A stretch of DNA of 64,000 nt from Bacteroidia bacterium (GCA_002749065.1 PDTX01000009.1:1-64000); one strand, 5' to 3'. Positions 54,195-63,231 are shown, counted from the first letter of the stretch. Numbers and translations are program-made. The notes: a model not told the origin generated them from the letters alone.

Positions 54195-54758
54195 CTACCC
54201 CAGGGGCTTGCTGTGCACGTCCACGCGCTCCAGGACGGCGCTCTGGTCCAGGAACCAGGAGGCGTACAGGCCGTAGCCCTCGGCGTTGCCTATGGCCATC
54301 TTCTGGATCTGCTCGGGGGTGAGCTGGCGGATGGGCTTGGCGGGCACCCCGGCGTAGAGCATGCCGTCCTCGATGACGGTGCGGGCCAGCACCAGGGAGT
54401 TGGCCGCGACGACGCAACCCGCCCCGATCTTGGCGTTGTCGAGCAGGGTGGCCCCCATGCCGATGAGGGTGCCCGGGCCGACCTCCGCGCCGTGGACGAT
54501 GGCGTTGTGCCCGATGGACACCTTGTCGCCCAGGATGCTCACCGACGTGCCGTAGCTGGTGTGCACCACGGCGTTGTCCTGAATGTTGACCATGCTGCCC
54601 ACCACGATGGAGTTGACATCGCCCCGCAGGACCGCGCCGAACCAGATGCTGCTGTTGTCGCCTATCTCCACATCGCCGATGAGCGTGGCGGTCTCCGCCA
54701 GGTAAACGTTCTTCCCGATCTTGGGGCGCTTCCCGTTGAGCGTAATGATGTATGCCAT
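54195..54758 (-). CDS. Gamma-carbonic-anhydrase family left-handed beta-helix protein
   Basis: 187 residues. Hexapeptide repeats (VYLAETATLIGDVEIGDNSSIWFGAVLRGDVNSIVVGSMVNIQDNAVVHTSY, GHNAIVHGAEVGPGTLIGMGATLLDNAKIGAGC) form a left-handed beta-helix. The His positions (VVHTS, GHNAIVHG) match the zinc ligands of the gamma-class family (YrdA/PaaY-type). Catalysis is not certain because many members lack measurable activity. It has its own -7 box upstream and is probably transcribed alone. Confidence 0.9.
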   Translation of the reverse strand: MAYIITLNGKRPKIGKNVYLAETATLIGDVEIGDNSSIWFGAVLRGDVNSIVVGSMVNIQDNAVVHTSYGTSVSILGDKVSIGHNAIVHGAEVGPGTLIGMGATLLDNAKIGAGCVVAANSLVLARTVIEDGMLYAGVPAKPIRQLTPEQIQKMAIGNAEGYGLYASWFLDQSAVLERVDVHSKPLG

Positions 54759-54784
54759 GTTCGTATGCCTTATCTATTTGGTAG

Positions 54785-54792
54785 CAAAGTTA
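54785..54792 (-). promoter_or_regulatory. Promoter -7 box of the gamma-carbonic-anhydrase-like gene
   Basis: Minus-strand TAACTTTG, a perfect TAnnTTTG, 27 bases before the ATG. Confidence 0.5.
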
Positions 54793-54919
54793 GCGAAATA
54801 TCGCAATGAGCACCCAGCCCGGCCCGTTTTTTTCGCCCCGGCCGCGCGCTCGCCCCGCAATCGGAGCGGCTATGCCCGCGCGAGGCACCAATCCGCCGGG
54901 GGGATGGTGGGCCCCCGCC

Positions 54920-57121
54920 CTACTGGCCTATGCGGATGCGGTTTATCCGCAGGCTGTTGAGCACGACGGTGACGCTGCTACAGGCCATGGCCAGCGCGCC
55001 AAACATGGGGTCCAGGTGCAGGATGCCCCACAGGGCGTAGCACGCGCCCGTGGCCACCGGCAGGGCCAGCACGTTGTAGAGGAAGGCCCAGACGAGGTTC
55101 TGCCGCACGACCCGCATGGTGGCCCGGCTCAGGGACACGACCCAGGCCATGAGCCGGAGGTCGTCGCTCGCGAGGGTGAAGGTGGACACGCCCAGGGCCA
55201 CGTCGGCCCCCCGCCCCATGGCGAAGCTCACGGTCGCCTTGGCCAGCGCGGGCGAGTCGTTGATGCCATCGCCCACCATGCCGACCCGCACGCCCCGGGC
55301 TATGGCCGCGGAGATACGCTCGGCCTTCTGGTCGGGCAGCATGCCCCCCTCGACGCTGTCGACCCCCAGCGCCCGGCCCAGGGGCGCAACCACGCTCATG
55401 CGGTCGCCCGAGAGTATGTGCGTGCTGATGCCCAGATGCCGGAGACGGTCGAGTGCCTCCCGGGCCGTGGGCTTCACCGCGTCGCTCATGGCGAAGACGC
55501 ACTCCAGCTCGCCGTCGCGGTAGAGGCTGGAGATGGTGTAGCCCTGGGCCTCCGCGCGGGCCACGAAGGGCTGCGCCCAGGGCGGGTTCTGCTCCCCGCA
55601 GCGCACCACGGAGTAGTCCACCCCCCCAATCCTTGCCCGCAACCCCTCCCCGGGCCGGCTCGTGAAGTCCTCCACCGGATAGAGCTCCAGACGGCCCGTC
55701 CAGGCCAGCACCGCCGCGGCCAGAGGATGCTCGCTGTGCAGCTCCAGGCTGTGGAGCACGTGCTTACCCTCCACCTCCCCCATACCCCCGGGTCGCCACA
55801 TGGCGCCGATCACCGAGGGGGCCCCGGCGGTCAGCGTCCCGGTCTTATCGATGTACAGCTCCTGCAGGCCGCCCGCCATCTGCAGGCTCTGCGCATCCTT
55901 GACGAGCACATGCTCCCGGGCGGCCCGCCCCACCGCGACCATGATGGCCGTGGGCGTGGCCAGGCCCAGCGCGCAGGGGCAGGCGATGGCCAGCACGGTG
56001 ATGGCGTTCTGGAAGCCCACCATCCAGCCGCCCGGCCCGCCCAGGTAGCCCCACCCGAGGAGGGTGAGCAGGGCGATGGCCAGCACAGCGGGCACGAAGC
56101 GGGCGGCCACCCTGTCGACCAGCTGCTGCACGGGGGCCTTGCTGCCCTGGGCCTCCTCCACCTGCTGGATGATGCGCCCCAGCACCGAGGCCGCGCCCAC
56201 GCTCTCCGTCTCGATGAGCAGGGCCCCCTTCCCGTTGAGCGTGCCGGCGTACACATGCTCGCCCGGCCCCTTCCGCTGGGCCAGCGGCTCGCCGGTGATG
56301 CTGGTCTCGTCCACGTAGGACTGCCCGCTGACCACCCGCCCATCGACGGGCACCCGCTCGCCGGGGAGGATGCGCAGCCGCATGCCGGTCAGGACTGTGG
56401 CCAGGGGCACATCGCGGGTCGCGTCGCCCTCCACCAGGTGGGCCACCTCGGGCTGCAGGCCCATGAGCTGCTCTATGGCGCTGCTGGTGCGGGCCTTGGC
56501 CCGCGCCTCGAGCCACTTGCCGATGAGGATGAAGGCCACCATCATGGAGGCCGACTCGAAGTAGAGGGGCATGTGGCTGAGGGCGTGGTGGCCATTCTCG
56601 CGGGCCAGGAACACGACGAGGCTGTAGGTGAAGGCCACCCCGCTGCTGAGGGCCACGAGGGTGTCCATGCTCACCTGGCGGTGGCGCAGCTGGCGAAGGG
56701 CGTGGATATGGAAGCCCCGGCCGAAGATGTAGACCGTGACGAAGGAGCATATGACCACCAGGAGCATCTCTAGCCCGCCGTCGGCCCCGCGCATCTGCAG
56801 GCCCATGACCACGGCCGCACCGACCATGGCCAGCACCATGCGTCCCCGCATGGCCGCGGCCTCGGAGCGCCGGGCCCGGAGGTTCTGCCGCGCGTCGTAC
56901 TCGGCCTCAACGTCCATGCCGAAGCCTATGCTCTGGACGGCCGCCTGGAGGGCCTGGGGGGAGGTCTGCCCCGTGTCGAAGACCACCCAGGCGGTCCCGT
57001 TGGCCAGGTTCACCCCGGCCTCCCGCACCCCCGGGGTATGCCGGAGCATGCTCTCCACGCTGGCCGAGCAGGCCGCGCAGGCCATGCCGCTGACCGGATA
57101 GATGTGCCGCTCTACGCTCAT
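54920..57121 (-). CDS. copA: Copper-exporting P-type ATPase
   Basis: 733 residues. One N-terminal heavy-metal domain with GMACAACSASVESM (CxxC) precedes eight membrane helices. The metal-translocating CPC is in ACPCALGLATPTAIMVA, the phosphorylation site in DKTGTLTAGAP, and the hinge in MVGDGINDSPALAKA. FLYNVLALP in helix 7 and MACSSVTVVLNSL in helix 8 are the copper(I)-specific residues. It likely exports Cu(I) from the cytoplasm. No regulator or chaperone gene is adjacent. Confidence 0.96.
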   Translation of the reverse strand: MSVERHIYPVSGMACAACSASVESMLRHTPGVREAGVNLANGTAWVVFDTGQTSPQALQAAVQSIGFGMDVEAEYDARQNLRARRSEAAAMRGRMVLAMVGAAVVMGLQMRGADGGLEMLLVVICSFVTVYIFGRGFHIHALRQLRHRQVSMDTLVALSSGVAFTYSLVVFLARENGHHALSHMPLYFESASMMVAFILIGKWLEARAKARTSSAIEQLMGLQPEVAHLVEGDATRDVPLATVLTGMRLRILPGERVPVDGRVVSGQSYVDETSITGEPLAQRKGPGEHVYAGTLNGKGALLIETESVGAASVLGRIIQQVEEAQGSKAPVQQLVDRVAARFVPAVLAIALLTLLGWGYLGGPGGWMVGFQNAITVLAIACPCALGLATPTAIMVAVGRAAREHVLVKDAQSLQMAGGLQELYIDKTGTLTAGAPSVIGAMWRPGGMGEVEGKHVLHSLELHSEHPLAAAVLAWTGRLELYPVEDFTSRPGEGLRARIGGVDYSVVRCGEQNPPWAQPFVARAEAQGYTISSLYRDGELECVFAMSDAVKPTAREALDRLRHLGISTHILSGDRMSVVAPLGRALGVDSVEGGMLPDQKAERISAAIARGVRVGMVGDGINDSPALAKATVSFAMGRGADVALGVSTFTLASDDLRLMAWVVSLSRATMRVVRQNLVWAFLYNVLALPVATGACYALWGILHLDPMFGALAMACSSVTVVLNSLRINRIRIGQ

Positions 57122-57146
57122 AGCTCGCTAGGATTTATCATGCCGC

Positions 57147-57154
57147 CAAAGTTA
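57147..57154 (-). promoter_or_regulatory. Promoter -7 box of copA
   Basis: Minus-strand TAACTTTG, a perfect TAnnTTTG, 25 bases before the ATG. It shares the ~200-base divergent region with the YbjN-like operon. Confidence 0.5.
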
Positions 57155-57220
57155 GCCAATTCGGGGGAAGTATGCGAACATGCGGTAAAATTAAAATCCA
57201 ATGAATTAATCTTTTTTTTC

Positions 57221-57228
57221 TACCTTCG
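57221..57228 (+). promoter_or_regulatory. Likely promoter -7 box of the YbjN/protease operon
   Basis: TACCTTCG (one mismatch to TAnnTTTG), preceded by an AT-rich run with eight T residues, a context seen at other Bacteroidota promoters. It lies about 93 bases before the ATG, leaving an untranslated leader. Confidence 0.4.
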
Positions 57229-57320
57229 CGAAGGGTTTAGGCAGACCACATTACATGCCGAAGTTTGGTACACAGCAGCCGGGGGGGTAGGAAGCCTCCG
57301 CTTGCAAAACGAAAGGATAA

Positions 57321-58625
57321 ATGAAACACGCACTTTACTACGTACGCCCCGTCATCGCCGCGAGCGATAGCCGCGTGGACTACGACATGCTCGCCCGGGC
57401 CCGGGACCTCCACGAGGAGGGGGACCACCTCGCGGCCATCCATGCCTACATCGACTTCCTGGACCCGGAGTTCCGGAGGATGTACGGCAACAAGATGGGG
57501 ACCCAGTTCGTCATCCCCCACGGCTCCATCATCGTCAACATCGAGCTGCGCGACGACTGGTTCTACGTGTGGGCCGACTTCCTGAACCTCCCCGAGCAGG
57601 GCAAAATCGCCATGCTGCGCCAGGTGGCCGAGCTGAACTCCGGCCGGCTGATGCTGGCCCGCTTCGTGCTGCACGAGGGGAAGCTGCGCATAGAGTACCA
57701 CTGCCCGATGGAGCACACCCACCCCGACAAGCTCGTCTCCCTGTTCCGCAACATCTGCTTCGTGGGCGACAAGTACGACGACGAGTTCTGCACCCAGTTC
57801 GGCGCCACCCGCATCTACGAGCCGCAGATCCGCCCCTACCCCGAGGAGGAGGTCAAGCGCGTCTACGATGCCTTCAAGCTGACCTCGGCCAAGGCCATAG
57901 AGGACGCCGCGCAGAGCGTCAAGGACAGGAACCTGGGCGAGGCCTGGGCGCAGATATCCATGGCCTTCAGCCAGTTCGAGTTCTACGCCCAGCCCAAGGG
58001 CTCGCTGGAGTCGGAGTGCGAGGATGCCCTGGAGGCACTGGATGAGGACCTCCCCGTGCCCGAGCGCGTGGCCATCGCCACCAAGCACCTGGAGGAGATG
58101 ATGGCCCGCCCGATGGAGGAGTTCGCCAAGGACCTCTACTACACCCAGAACCTCACCCCGCTCAAGGAGGGCGCCACGATGCAGACCCTCCACGAGTACT
58201 TCGAGGACACCGTCGGCGTGTGCGGCAAGGCCATGGAGGCGAACGACTTCCCCTACGTCACCACCCGCCTCACGCACCTCATCTACAAGATCTACAACCT
58301 CTTCGACGTGCCGCCCGCCATCCACGAGCTCTTCTCCCGCGTGCTCGACGAGGTGAGCAACAAGCCCGTGCAGGAGGCCGCCAAGAAGCTCTTCGCGCTC
58401 GGGGTATCCATCATGAACGACGAGATTGACCTCGACGACTACGAGCCCCGCGACGCGGCGGCTAGCACAAGCGGCGGCGGAGGGGGCCAGGCGGGAGGCC
58501 CCGGCTTCGACCTCGCGGCCATGCAGATGGCCATGGCCGAGGCCCTGGCCAAGGGCGACATGCAGGAGTACATGCGCCTGGCCATGGAGATGCAGCAGAA
58601 GATGATGCAACAGTATAACTCATAA
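57321..58625 (+). CDS. YbjN-like cytoplasmic protein
   Basis: 434 residues, no signal peptide. The N-terminal 150 residues have a helix followed by VIPHGSIIVNIELRDDWFYVWADFLNLPEQGKIAMLRQVAELNSG and a VLHEGKLRIEYHCPM strand, which resembles YbjN or type-III-chaperone-like domains. The rest is helical. The tail has a Gly/Ser-rich linker (STSGGGGGQAGGPG) and a Met-rich helix (LAAMQMAMAEALAKGDMQEYMRLAMEMQQKMMQQ). It is followed after 17 bases by a protease gene whose C-terminus carries a similar domain. I infer a peptide- or protein-binding partner; no enzyme motif is seen. Confidence 0.7.
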   Translation: MKHALYYVRPVIAASDSRVDYDMLARARDLHEEGDHLAAIHAYIDFLDPEFRRMYGNKMGTQFVIPHGSIIVNIELRDDWFYVWADFLNLPEQGKIAMLRQVAELNSGRLMLARFVLHEGKLRIEYHCPMEHTHPDKLVSLFRNICFVGDKYDDEFCTQFGATRIYEPQIRPYPEEEVKRVYDAFKLTSAKAIEDAAQSVKDRNLGEAWAQISMAFSQFEFYAQPKGSLESECEDALEALDEDLPVPERVAIATKHLEEMMARPMEEFAKDLYYTQNLTPLKEGATMQTLHEYFEDTVGVCGKAMEANDFPYVTTRLTHLIYKIYNLFDVPPAIHELFSRVLDEVSNKPVQEAAKKLFALGVSIMNDEIDLDDYEPRDAAASTSGGGGGQAGGPGFDLAAMQMAMAEALAKGDMQEYMRLAMEMQQKMMQQYNS

Positions 58626-58642
58626 GGAGGAAGCTTAAGGAG

Positions 58643-59728
58643 ATGAACCAGAACATATACAGCGCCGTATTTCAGATTACGCATGCCGGGGGGTCAGGAA
58701 GCTGCTTCTACCTGAGCGAGCACAAGCTATTCGTCACCAACTACCACGTCGTGTCCGGCTTCAAGCGCGTCGCCGTGCGCGACCAGGACCACAACGCCTT
58801 CCTGGGGCGGGTCATCCTGGTGAACCCGGACCTCGACCTGGCCCTGGTCACCGTCGACAAGGACTTCAGCGACCTGCCCAGCCTGGAGCTGGCCCCCAGC
58901 GAGGGGCCCGGCATCGGCGATAAGGTGCACGTGGCCGGCTTCCCCTTCGGCCTACCCTTCTCGGTGACCGAGGGGACGGTCTCCGCGCCCAAGCAGCTCA
59001 TGGAGGGGCGCCACTACCTGCAGGTCGACGCGGCCGTCAACCCGGGCAACTCCGGGGGCCCCATGTTCAACCAGGACGGCCAGGTGGTCGGGGTGACCGT
59101 CTCCAAGTTCAAGGACGCGGACAACACCGGATTCGGCATACGCATAGAGAACCTCCGAGGGCTGCTCGGCAGCATAGAGGGCCTCGACCGCAACGCCTTC
59201 CACCTGCAGTGCCACGGCTGCGACGACTTCATCGAGAAGGCCCAGGAGTACTGCCCCAACTGCGGGGAGAAGCTCGACAAGAAGCTCTTCGAGGAGCGGG
59301 AGCTATCCCCCTTCATGGAGTTCTGCGAGGAGGCCATCAAGTCCCTGGGCATCGACCCCGTCATAGCCCGCATCGGCTACGAGAACTGGGAGTTCTACTG
59401 CGGCAGCAGCCGGGTCCGCCTCTTCGACTACAACGACACCTACCTCTTCTGCACCTCCCAGATTAACCTCCTGCCCAAGAAGAACGTAGAGCCCGCCCTC
59501 AACTACATCCTCACCGAGGACCTCTACCCCTACAAGCTCGGCACGGATGGGCGCGAGGTCTACATCATGTACCGCATACACCTGGCGGACATCACCGACG
59601 AGTCGGCCGAGGAGGTGCAGCGAAACATCGCCGGGCTCGCCCAGAAGGCCGATGACCTCGACAACTTCATGGTCGACGAGTTCGGCTGCGAGCTCCCCGT
59701 GCACTCCAAGCCCGAGAACGAACTGTAG
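58643..59728 (+). CDS. Cytoplasmic trypsin-like (S1C) protease with zinc ribbon and YbjN-like C-terminus
   Basis: 361 residues, no signal peptide or membrane helix. The HtrA-like protease domain (1-175) has the triad His in FVTNYHVVSG, Asp in VNPDLDLALVTV and Ser in VNPGNSGGPMF. No PDZ domain follows; instead there is a zinc ribbon (CHGCDDFIEKAQEYCPNCGEKL, about 190-211) and a C-terminal domain (EELSPFMEFCEEAIKSLGIDP... NWEFYCGSSRVRLFDYNDTYLFCTSQINLLPK...) resembling YbjN-like folds. The domain order is unlike ordinary periplasmic HtrA. AAGGAGG and a second AAGGAG precede the ATG. It is cotranscribed with the YbjN-like gene and ends at a bidirectional hairpin. Confidence 0.85.
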   Translation: MNQNIYSAVFQITHAGGSGSCFYLSEHKLFVTNYHVVSGFKRVAVRDQDHNAFLGRVILVNPDLDLALVTVDKDFSDLPSLELAPSEGPGIGDKVHVAGFPFGLPFSVTEGTVSAPKQLMEGRHYLQVDAAVNPGNSGGPMFNQDGQVVGVTVSKFKDADNTGFGIRIENLRGLLGSIEGLDRNAFHLQCHGCDDFIEKAQEYCPNCGEKLDKKLFEERELSPFMEFCEEAIKSLGIDPVIARIGYENWEFYCGSSRVRLFDYNDTYLFCTSQINLLPKKNVEPALNYILTEDLYPYKLGTDGREVYIMYRIHLADITDESAEEVQRNIAGLAQKADDLDNFMVDEFGCELPVHSKPENEL

Positions 59729-59769
59729 CTTGCGCAGACGCTAGCACAGCGCTTCTTAAGTAAAATAGG

Positions 59770-59802
59770 AGAGCGCCCCGCGGCATGGCCACGGGGCGCT
59801 CT
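59770..59802. terminator. Bidirectional terminator between the protease and LysRS genes
   Basis: An 11-base-pair hairpin (AGAGCGCCCCG / CGGGGCGCTCT) with CTTTACG on the plus side and TCCTATTTTACTT on the minus side. It lies between two convergent genes. Confidence 0.85.
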
Positions 59803-59864
59803 CTTTACGTTATGGCTTACGGTCTCGTCCGGCGCAAGGCCCAGGCCCTAGGCCACTGGCGACG

Positions 59865-61901
59865 CTAGCTCATCCTCGTGCCGGAGGGGATGGCATCGTC
59901 CACGAAGGTCACCATGCAGTGCTCGTTGAAGGTGGTGGCCAGCAGCATGCCCTGGCTGGTCACCCCGGCGATGCGCGTCGGCTTGAGGTTCACCACCACC
60001 AGTATCTTCCGGCCCACCAGGTCCTCGGGCTGGTAGTGGCTCTTGATGCTCGACACGATGACCCGCTGCCCCTTCCCGTCGAACACCGTAATCCGGTAGC
60101 AGCTGTGCGACTTGCGTATCTCCGCGCACTTCAGCACCTCGCACACCCGCACGTCGATGCGCCCAAAGTCCTCAATGCCAATCTCCTCGCCGAAATCCTC
60201 CACCACGATGCTCGTGTTGAGCTCCCCCTTCGGCGCGGCCTCGCATACGGATGGCCCCGTGGCTTGCTCCCGCTCGGCCTGGAGCTCGGCCTCCGTCCGG
60301 GGGTGCGAGAAGTCCAGCAGGTGGAGGTAGCTCTCGGGCGACACGGCGTAGAGGAAGAGGTAGAGGCGGGGGCCCTTCTCCTTCCCGATTAGCAGGCGGT
60401 ACACGTTCTGGAAGAAGCGCATCTGGATTTTCTTGACCGACTTGTCCTCCCGGTCCAGCCCCCGCAGCTCGCGGCAGATGGCGTAGAGCTTGGCCTGCAG
60501 CTCCTCGAGGGAGTACTCGCTGGTTTTCAGGTAGTCGTGCAGCAGGGCCACCTCCTGGCGCTCCTCCTCCGAGAGGCCCTCGTACACCTCCCAGTTGCGG
60601 TGCTCGCGCAAGCGGTTGAGGCTCTCGGGCGCGCACTCCACCAGCCAGTTGCGGGCCAGCTGCAGCCGCTCCCTGAGCTGCTCCTCGGGGTAGTCGTGCC
60701 CAATCTTGGAGAGGAGCACCCGCGTCAGGCCAATGTCGAAGTTCACCACCGAGCCCAGCTGGGCCAGGAGGCTGAAGGGCACCAGGTCCACCCCCCGCCC
60801 CTGGATGTCGACCAGGGACATGATGGCCCGCGAGAGCTCGGTGGCCTGGCCGCCGCGCACCTGCTCGAGCATGGTGTCGAACTCGAAGTACTGGCGGAGG
60901 ATGCCGTCGTCGAAGCAGAAGTCGAACTCCTTGGTGGCCTCCGCCCGGGCGTAGAGCCAGAGCAGCACCTCGGGCTGGTAGATCTGCAGCAGGGTGGTGG
61001 GCGTGAGGTTCAGCCCCGAGGAGCCGGACATCTTGCCGGCCGAGCCCTTGATGCCCACGAAGCCGTAGCCCTGGAACACCGGGGCCTCGTAGCCGAAGAT
61101 CTCCCGGGCTATCACCCGGCCCACGTCGTAGCTCCCCCCGGGGCTGGCGTGGTCCTTGCCCCCCGGCTCGAAGTCCACCCCCTCATACTGCCAGCGCATG
61201 GCCCAGTCGACCTTCCAGGCCAGCTTGCAGTTGGTGTCGCGGGTGAAGTCGAAGTCGGCGCAGTGCCCGCACTTGCACTGGTACTGGGCCACCATGCTCT
61301 CGTCGGAGAAGGACAGGATCTTGGTGGTATCGCGCCCGCACGCGCCACAGTAGATACCCACCGGGTAGTAGCGCTCGCGCTCGCCCTCCTGGGCCTCCTG
61401 GGTGCGGAACTGGTCTATGATGTCGAAGATTTCGCCCCGCTTGCGCAGCGCGTGGAGCACGCGGTCGGTGTACTTCCCGCTGCGGTACATCTCGGCCTGG
61501 TAGCGGAAGTCCAGCCCGAGGCGGAAGGGCTCTACGGAGCTCTCGAACTCCCGCTCGAAGTGGGCCGCGTAGGTCGGGGCCTCGCCCCCGAAGGGGTTGG
61601 GCAGGTCGACGTAGGGCCGGCCGATGTGCTCCTCGAAGCCCTCGGCAATCTGCTCCACGTTCTTGGGCACCTTCCGTAGGCGGTCGAAGTCGTCCCAGGA
61701 GAACAGCAGGCGCGCCCGCCGCCCCCGCTTGCGCAGGGCCTTGGCCACGAACAGGCTGGTGGCCACATCCCGGAAATTGCCAATGTGCACCGAGCCCGAG
61801 GGGCTGATGCCCGCCGCGCACACGTACTCCTCCTTGTCCGGGCTCCTGGCGATAATCTGGTCGGCTATCCTGTCCGCCCAGTGTAGTATCTGCTTTTCCA
61901 T
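59865..61901 (-). CDS. lysK: Class I lysyl-tRNA synthetase fused to a C-terminal tRNA-binding domain
   Basis: 678 residues. The HWADRIADQII start, the HIGH-type motif in GISPSGSVHIGNFRD (residues 31-45), WDDFDRLRKVPKNV, the zinc-ribbon-like cysteines (CGACGRDTTKI, CKCGHC, about 185-216), WKVDWAMRWQYEGVDFEPGGKDHA and the KMSGS motif (GSAGKMSGSSG, about 288) all match archaeal and spirochaetal class I LysRS, not the class II LysS normal in Bacteroidota. The helical anticodon region runs to about 550. From about 575 (IEDFGRIDVRVCEVLKCAEIRKSH ... LVGRKILVVVNLKPTRIAGVTSQGMLL) there is a Trbp111/EMAPII-type OB fold like the C-terminus of MetRS. It should charge tRNA-Lys, including the CTT tRNA in this window. 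Confidence 0.93.
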   Translation of the reverse strand: MEKQILHWADRIADQIIARSPDKEEYVCAAGISPSGSVHIGNFRDVATSLFVAKALRKRGRRARLLFSWDDFDRLRKVPKNVEQIAEGFEEHIGRPYVDLPNPFGGEAPTYAAHFEREFESSVEPFRLGLDFRYQAEMYRSGKYTDRVLHALRKRGEIFDIIDQFRTQEAQEGERERYYPVGIYCGACGRDTTKILSFSDESMVAQYQCKCGHCADFDFTRDTNCKLAWKVDWAMRWQYEGVDFEPGGKDHASPGGSYDVGRVIAREIFGYEAPVFQGYGFVGIKGSAGKMSGSSGLNLTPTTLLQIYQPEVLLWLYARAEATKEFDFCFDDGILRQYFEFDTMLEQVRGGQATELSRAIMSLVDIQGRGVDLVPFSLLAQLGSVVNFDIGLTRVLLSKIGHDYPEEQLRERLQLARNWLVECAPESLNRLREHRNWEVYEGLSEEERQEVALLHDYLKTSEYSLEELQAKLYAICRELRGLDREDKSVKKIQMRFFQNVYRLLIGKEKGPRLYLFLYAVSPESYLHLLDFSHPRTEAELQAEREQATGPSVCEAAPKGELNTSIVVEDFGEEIGIEDFGRIDVRVCEVLKCAEIRKSHSCYRITVFDGKGQRVIVSSIKSHYQPEDLVGRKILVVVNLKPTRIAGVTSQGMLLATTFNEHCMVTFVDDAIPSGTRMS

Positions 61902-62164
61902 CTATGCTTTCTCTTCTTGCCCCGCGCGCCCGCCAATCGGGTGCGAAGTAGCGTGTAAAAGTACAACTTTTGGGGCAATTCGGAAGGGGCTCGGCAGGGT
62001 GGCCGGGGGGCGCATCCCCGCAAAAGCCGGGGGTGGCCCATCGCACGATGACCACCCCCAGCACATTCAGCCAAGCCTGAGCCTATGGCTATAAGGCCAA
62101 CACCATACCTACACTCAGCGCCCTCCAGACCCTACAGGCGGGCGGAGGTAGCCCCTCATACCGG

Positions 62165-62680
62165 TCATGGCTGTATCCTTATCGTTATATGCTTCCCGCC
62201 CTGCATAGGACCAGGGATCGCGCTGCTCGACACATTCAGGAAGATATCGGGGAGAGGGGGGCTCGACAGTATCTTCAGCATATCGTCCGAGATATCCCGA
62301 TTGGCCCGCACGCGCAGCCTGATGTTGAAATCCCCATTCCCCTGGCCTATCACCCTTTTCACCTGCCTGACCCCGACACAATACAGCTCGATATTCGCAT
62401 CGGCAGGGGCATTCGCTTGCCGAACGCGTAGGGCCAAGGTTATGCTCTTCCCCCTCGACACTTCGTGCACGCCGCTCGGCATGTTTACCTCTAGCTCCAC
62501 CGGGCCGACCTTCCCGGGCCTGTTGGGGTCAGGCGTTCCCCCAGCATTCCCGCCCCTTCCCCTGCCATTCTCCTTCTTCGCGCCCGAATCCTCCTTACCC
62601 TCCCCACAGGAGCAGAGCCCGCCCCCCATCGCTACCAGCATCGCGCCCAGCAATAGCATTGTTCTCATTCTCATGACCAT
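62165..62680 (-). CDS. Putative lipoprotein of a local Ig-like family
   Basis: 171 residues. The signal MRTMLLLGAMLVAMGGGLCSC is a lipobox, followed by a charged Gly-rich linker (KEDSGAKKENGRGRGGNAGG). The mature part shows VELEVNMPSGVHEVSRGKSITLALRVRQANAPAD and, later, QGNGDFNIRLRVRAN. Similar phrases recur in the next open frame upstream (62782-63138), so a small paralogous family is present. No defined family is recognised; a beta-sandwich of TraQ/DUF3872 type is possible. Confidence 0.6.
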   Translation of the reverse strand: MVMRMRTMLLLGAMLVAMGGGLCSCGEGKEDSGAKKENGRGRGGNAGGTPDPNRPGKVGPVELEVNMPSGVHEVSRGKSITLALRVRQANAPADANIELYCVGVRQVKRVIGQGNGDFNIRLRVRANRDISDDMLKILSSPPLPDIFLNVSSSAIPGPMQGGKHITIRIQP

Positions 62681-62688
62681 TCACAATT

Positions 62689-62729
62689 TAGGTTACACAT
62701 ACCACCGAGCTACTCGATGGCTATACTAC
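62689..62729. repeat. 41-bp leader repeat, copy 1
   Basis: Matches 63127-63167 in 40 of 41 bases (34 identical, then one mismatch, then six identical). It sits just upstream of the lipoprotein start, and the second copy overlaps the start of the next open frame. It probably reflects duplication of a gene together with its leader. Confidence 0.8.
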
Positions 62730-62781
62730 CCACTTGGCAACTCATCATGGTGTCCAAATCCCCTCCGTCACGGGAGTATTT

Positions 62782-63138
62782 TTAAGTTCGCACATGCAAC
62801 TTGAGATTGAAGTCCCCATTCCCTTCGCAGATACGTTCATATCCAGTGATATAAGTTCGGAATCTCCCTCTATTCCTTTCTTCCAGGAGCTGTACCGTCT
62901 CACCACCCACGTACTCTATCGCCTCAAGGTGAGCCAGGTAACCTTGGGTCAAAAGCATGGGGACCATGTGATCTGCAGGAGCATTCTCCCGGTGGACATG
63001 GAAAGATAGCGTTCTACTCTCACCCCTCGACATCGTATAGTACCAAATCGTAGCAGGGCTGTCTCCATCTACACCTGTAGAATCAGCATCCGGCATGCTT
63101 ACCTCAAACACCTCGGGCTTCGGGGGTAGGTTACACAT
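62782..63138 (-). pseudogene. Likely 5'-truncated paralog of the lipoprotein
   Basis: 118 residues that begin within the leader repeat (MCNLPPKPEVFEVSMP) and lack any signal peptide. FEVSMP, MSRGESRTLSFHVHRENAPAD and EGNGDFNLKLHVRT parallel VELEVNMPSG, VSRGKSITLALRVRQANAPAD and QGNGDFNIRLRVRAN of the 62165-62680 protein. The first 60 codons of a normal lipoprotein are missing, so deletion between the leader and the mature region is likely. It could still be expressed as a cytoplasmic fragment. Confidence 0.5.
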
Positions 63139-63167
63139 ACCACCGAGCTACTCGATGGCTCTACTAC
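63127..63167. repeat. 41-bp leader repeat, copy 2
   Basis: Second copy of the repeat at 62689-62729. On the minus strand it contains the ATG from which the truncated paralog reads. Confidence 0.8.
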
Positions 63168-63231
63168 TCAAGTATCTCACAATGGCGGGGGGATGGCAAT
63201 GCATCGCCCCGTCTACCATAGTTCCAACTCG

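Noticed and set aside
59865..61901. Calling this protein methionyl-tRNA synthetase because of its C-terminal tRNA-binding domain
   Set aside because: The catalytic core has class-I-LysRS motifs (GISPSGSVHIGN, KMSGSSG, WKVDWAMRW) rather than MetRS ones.
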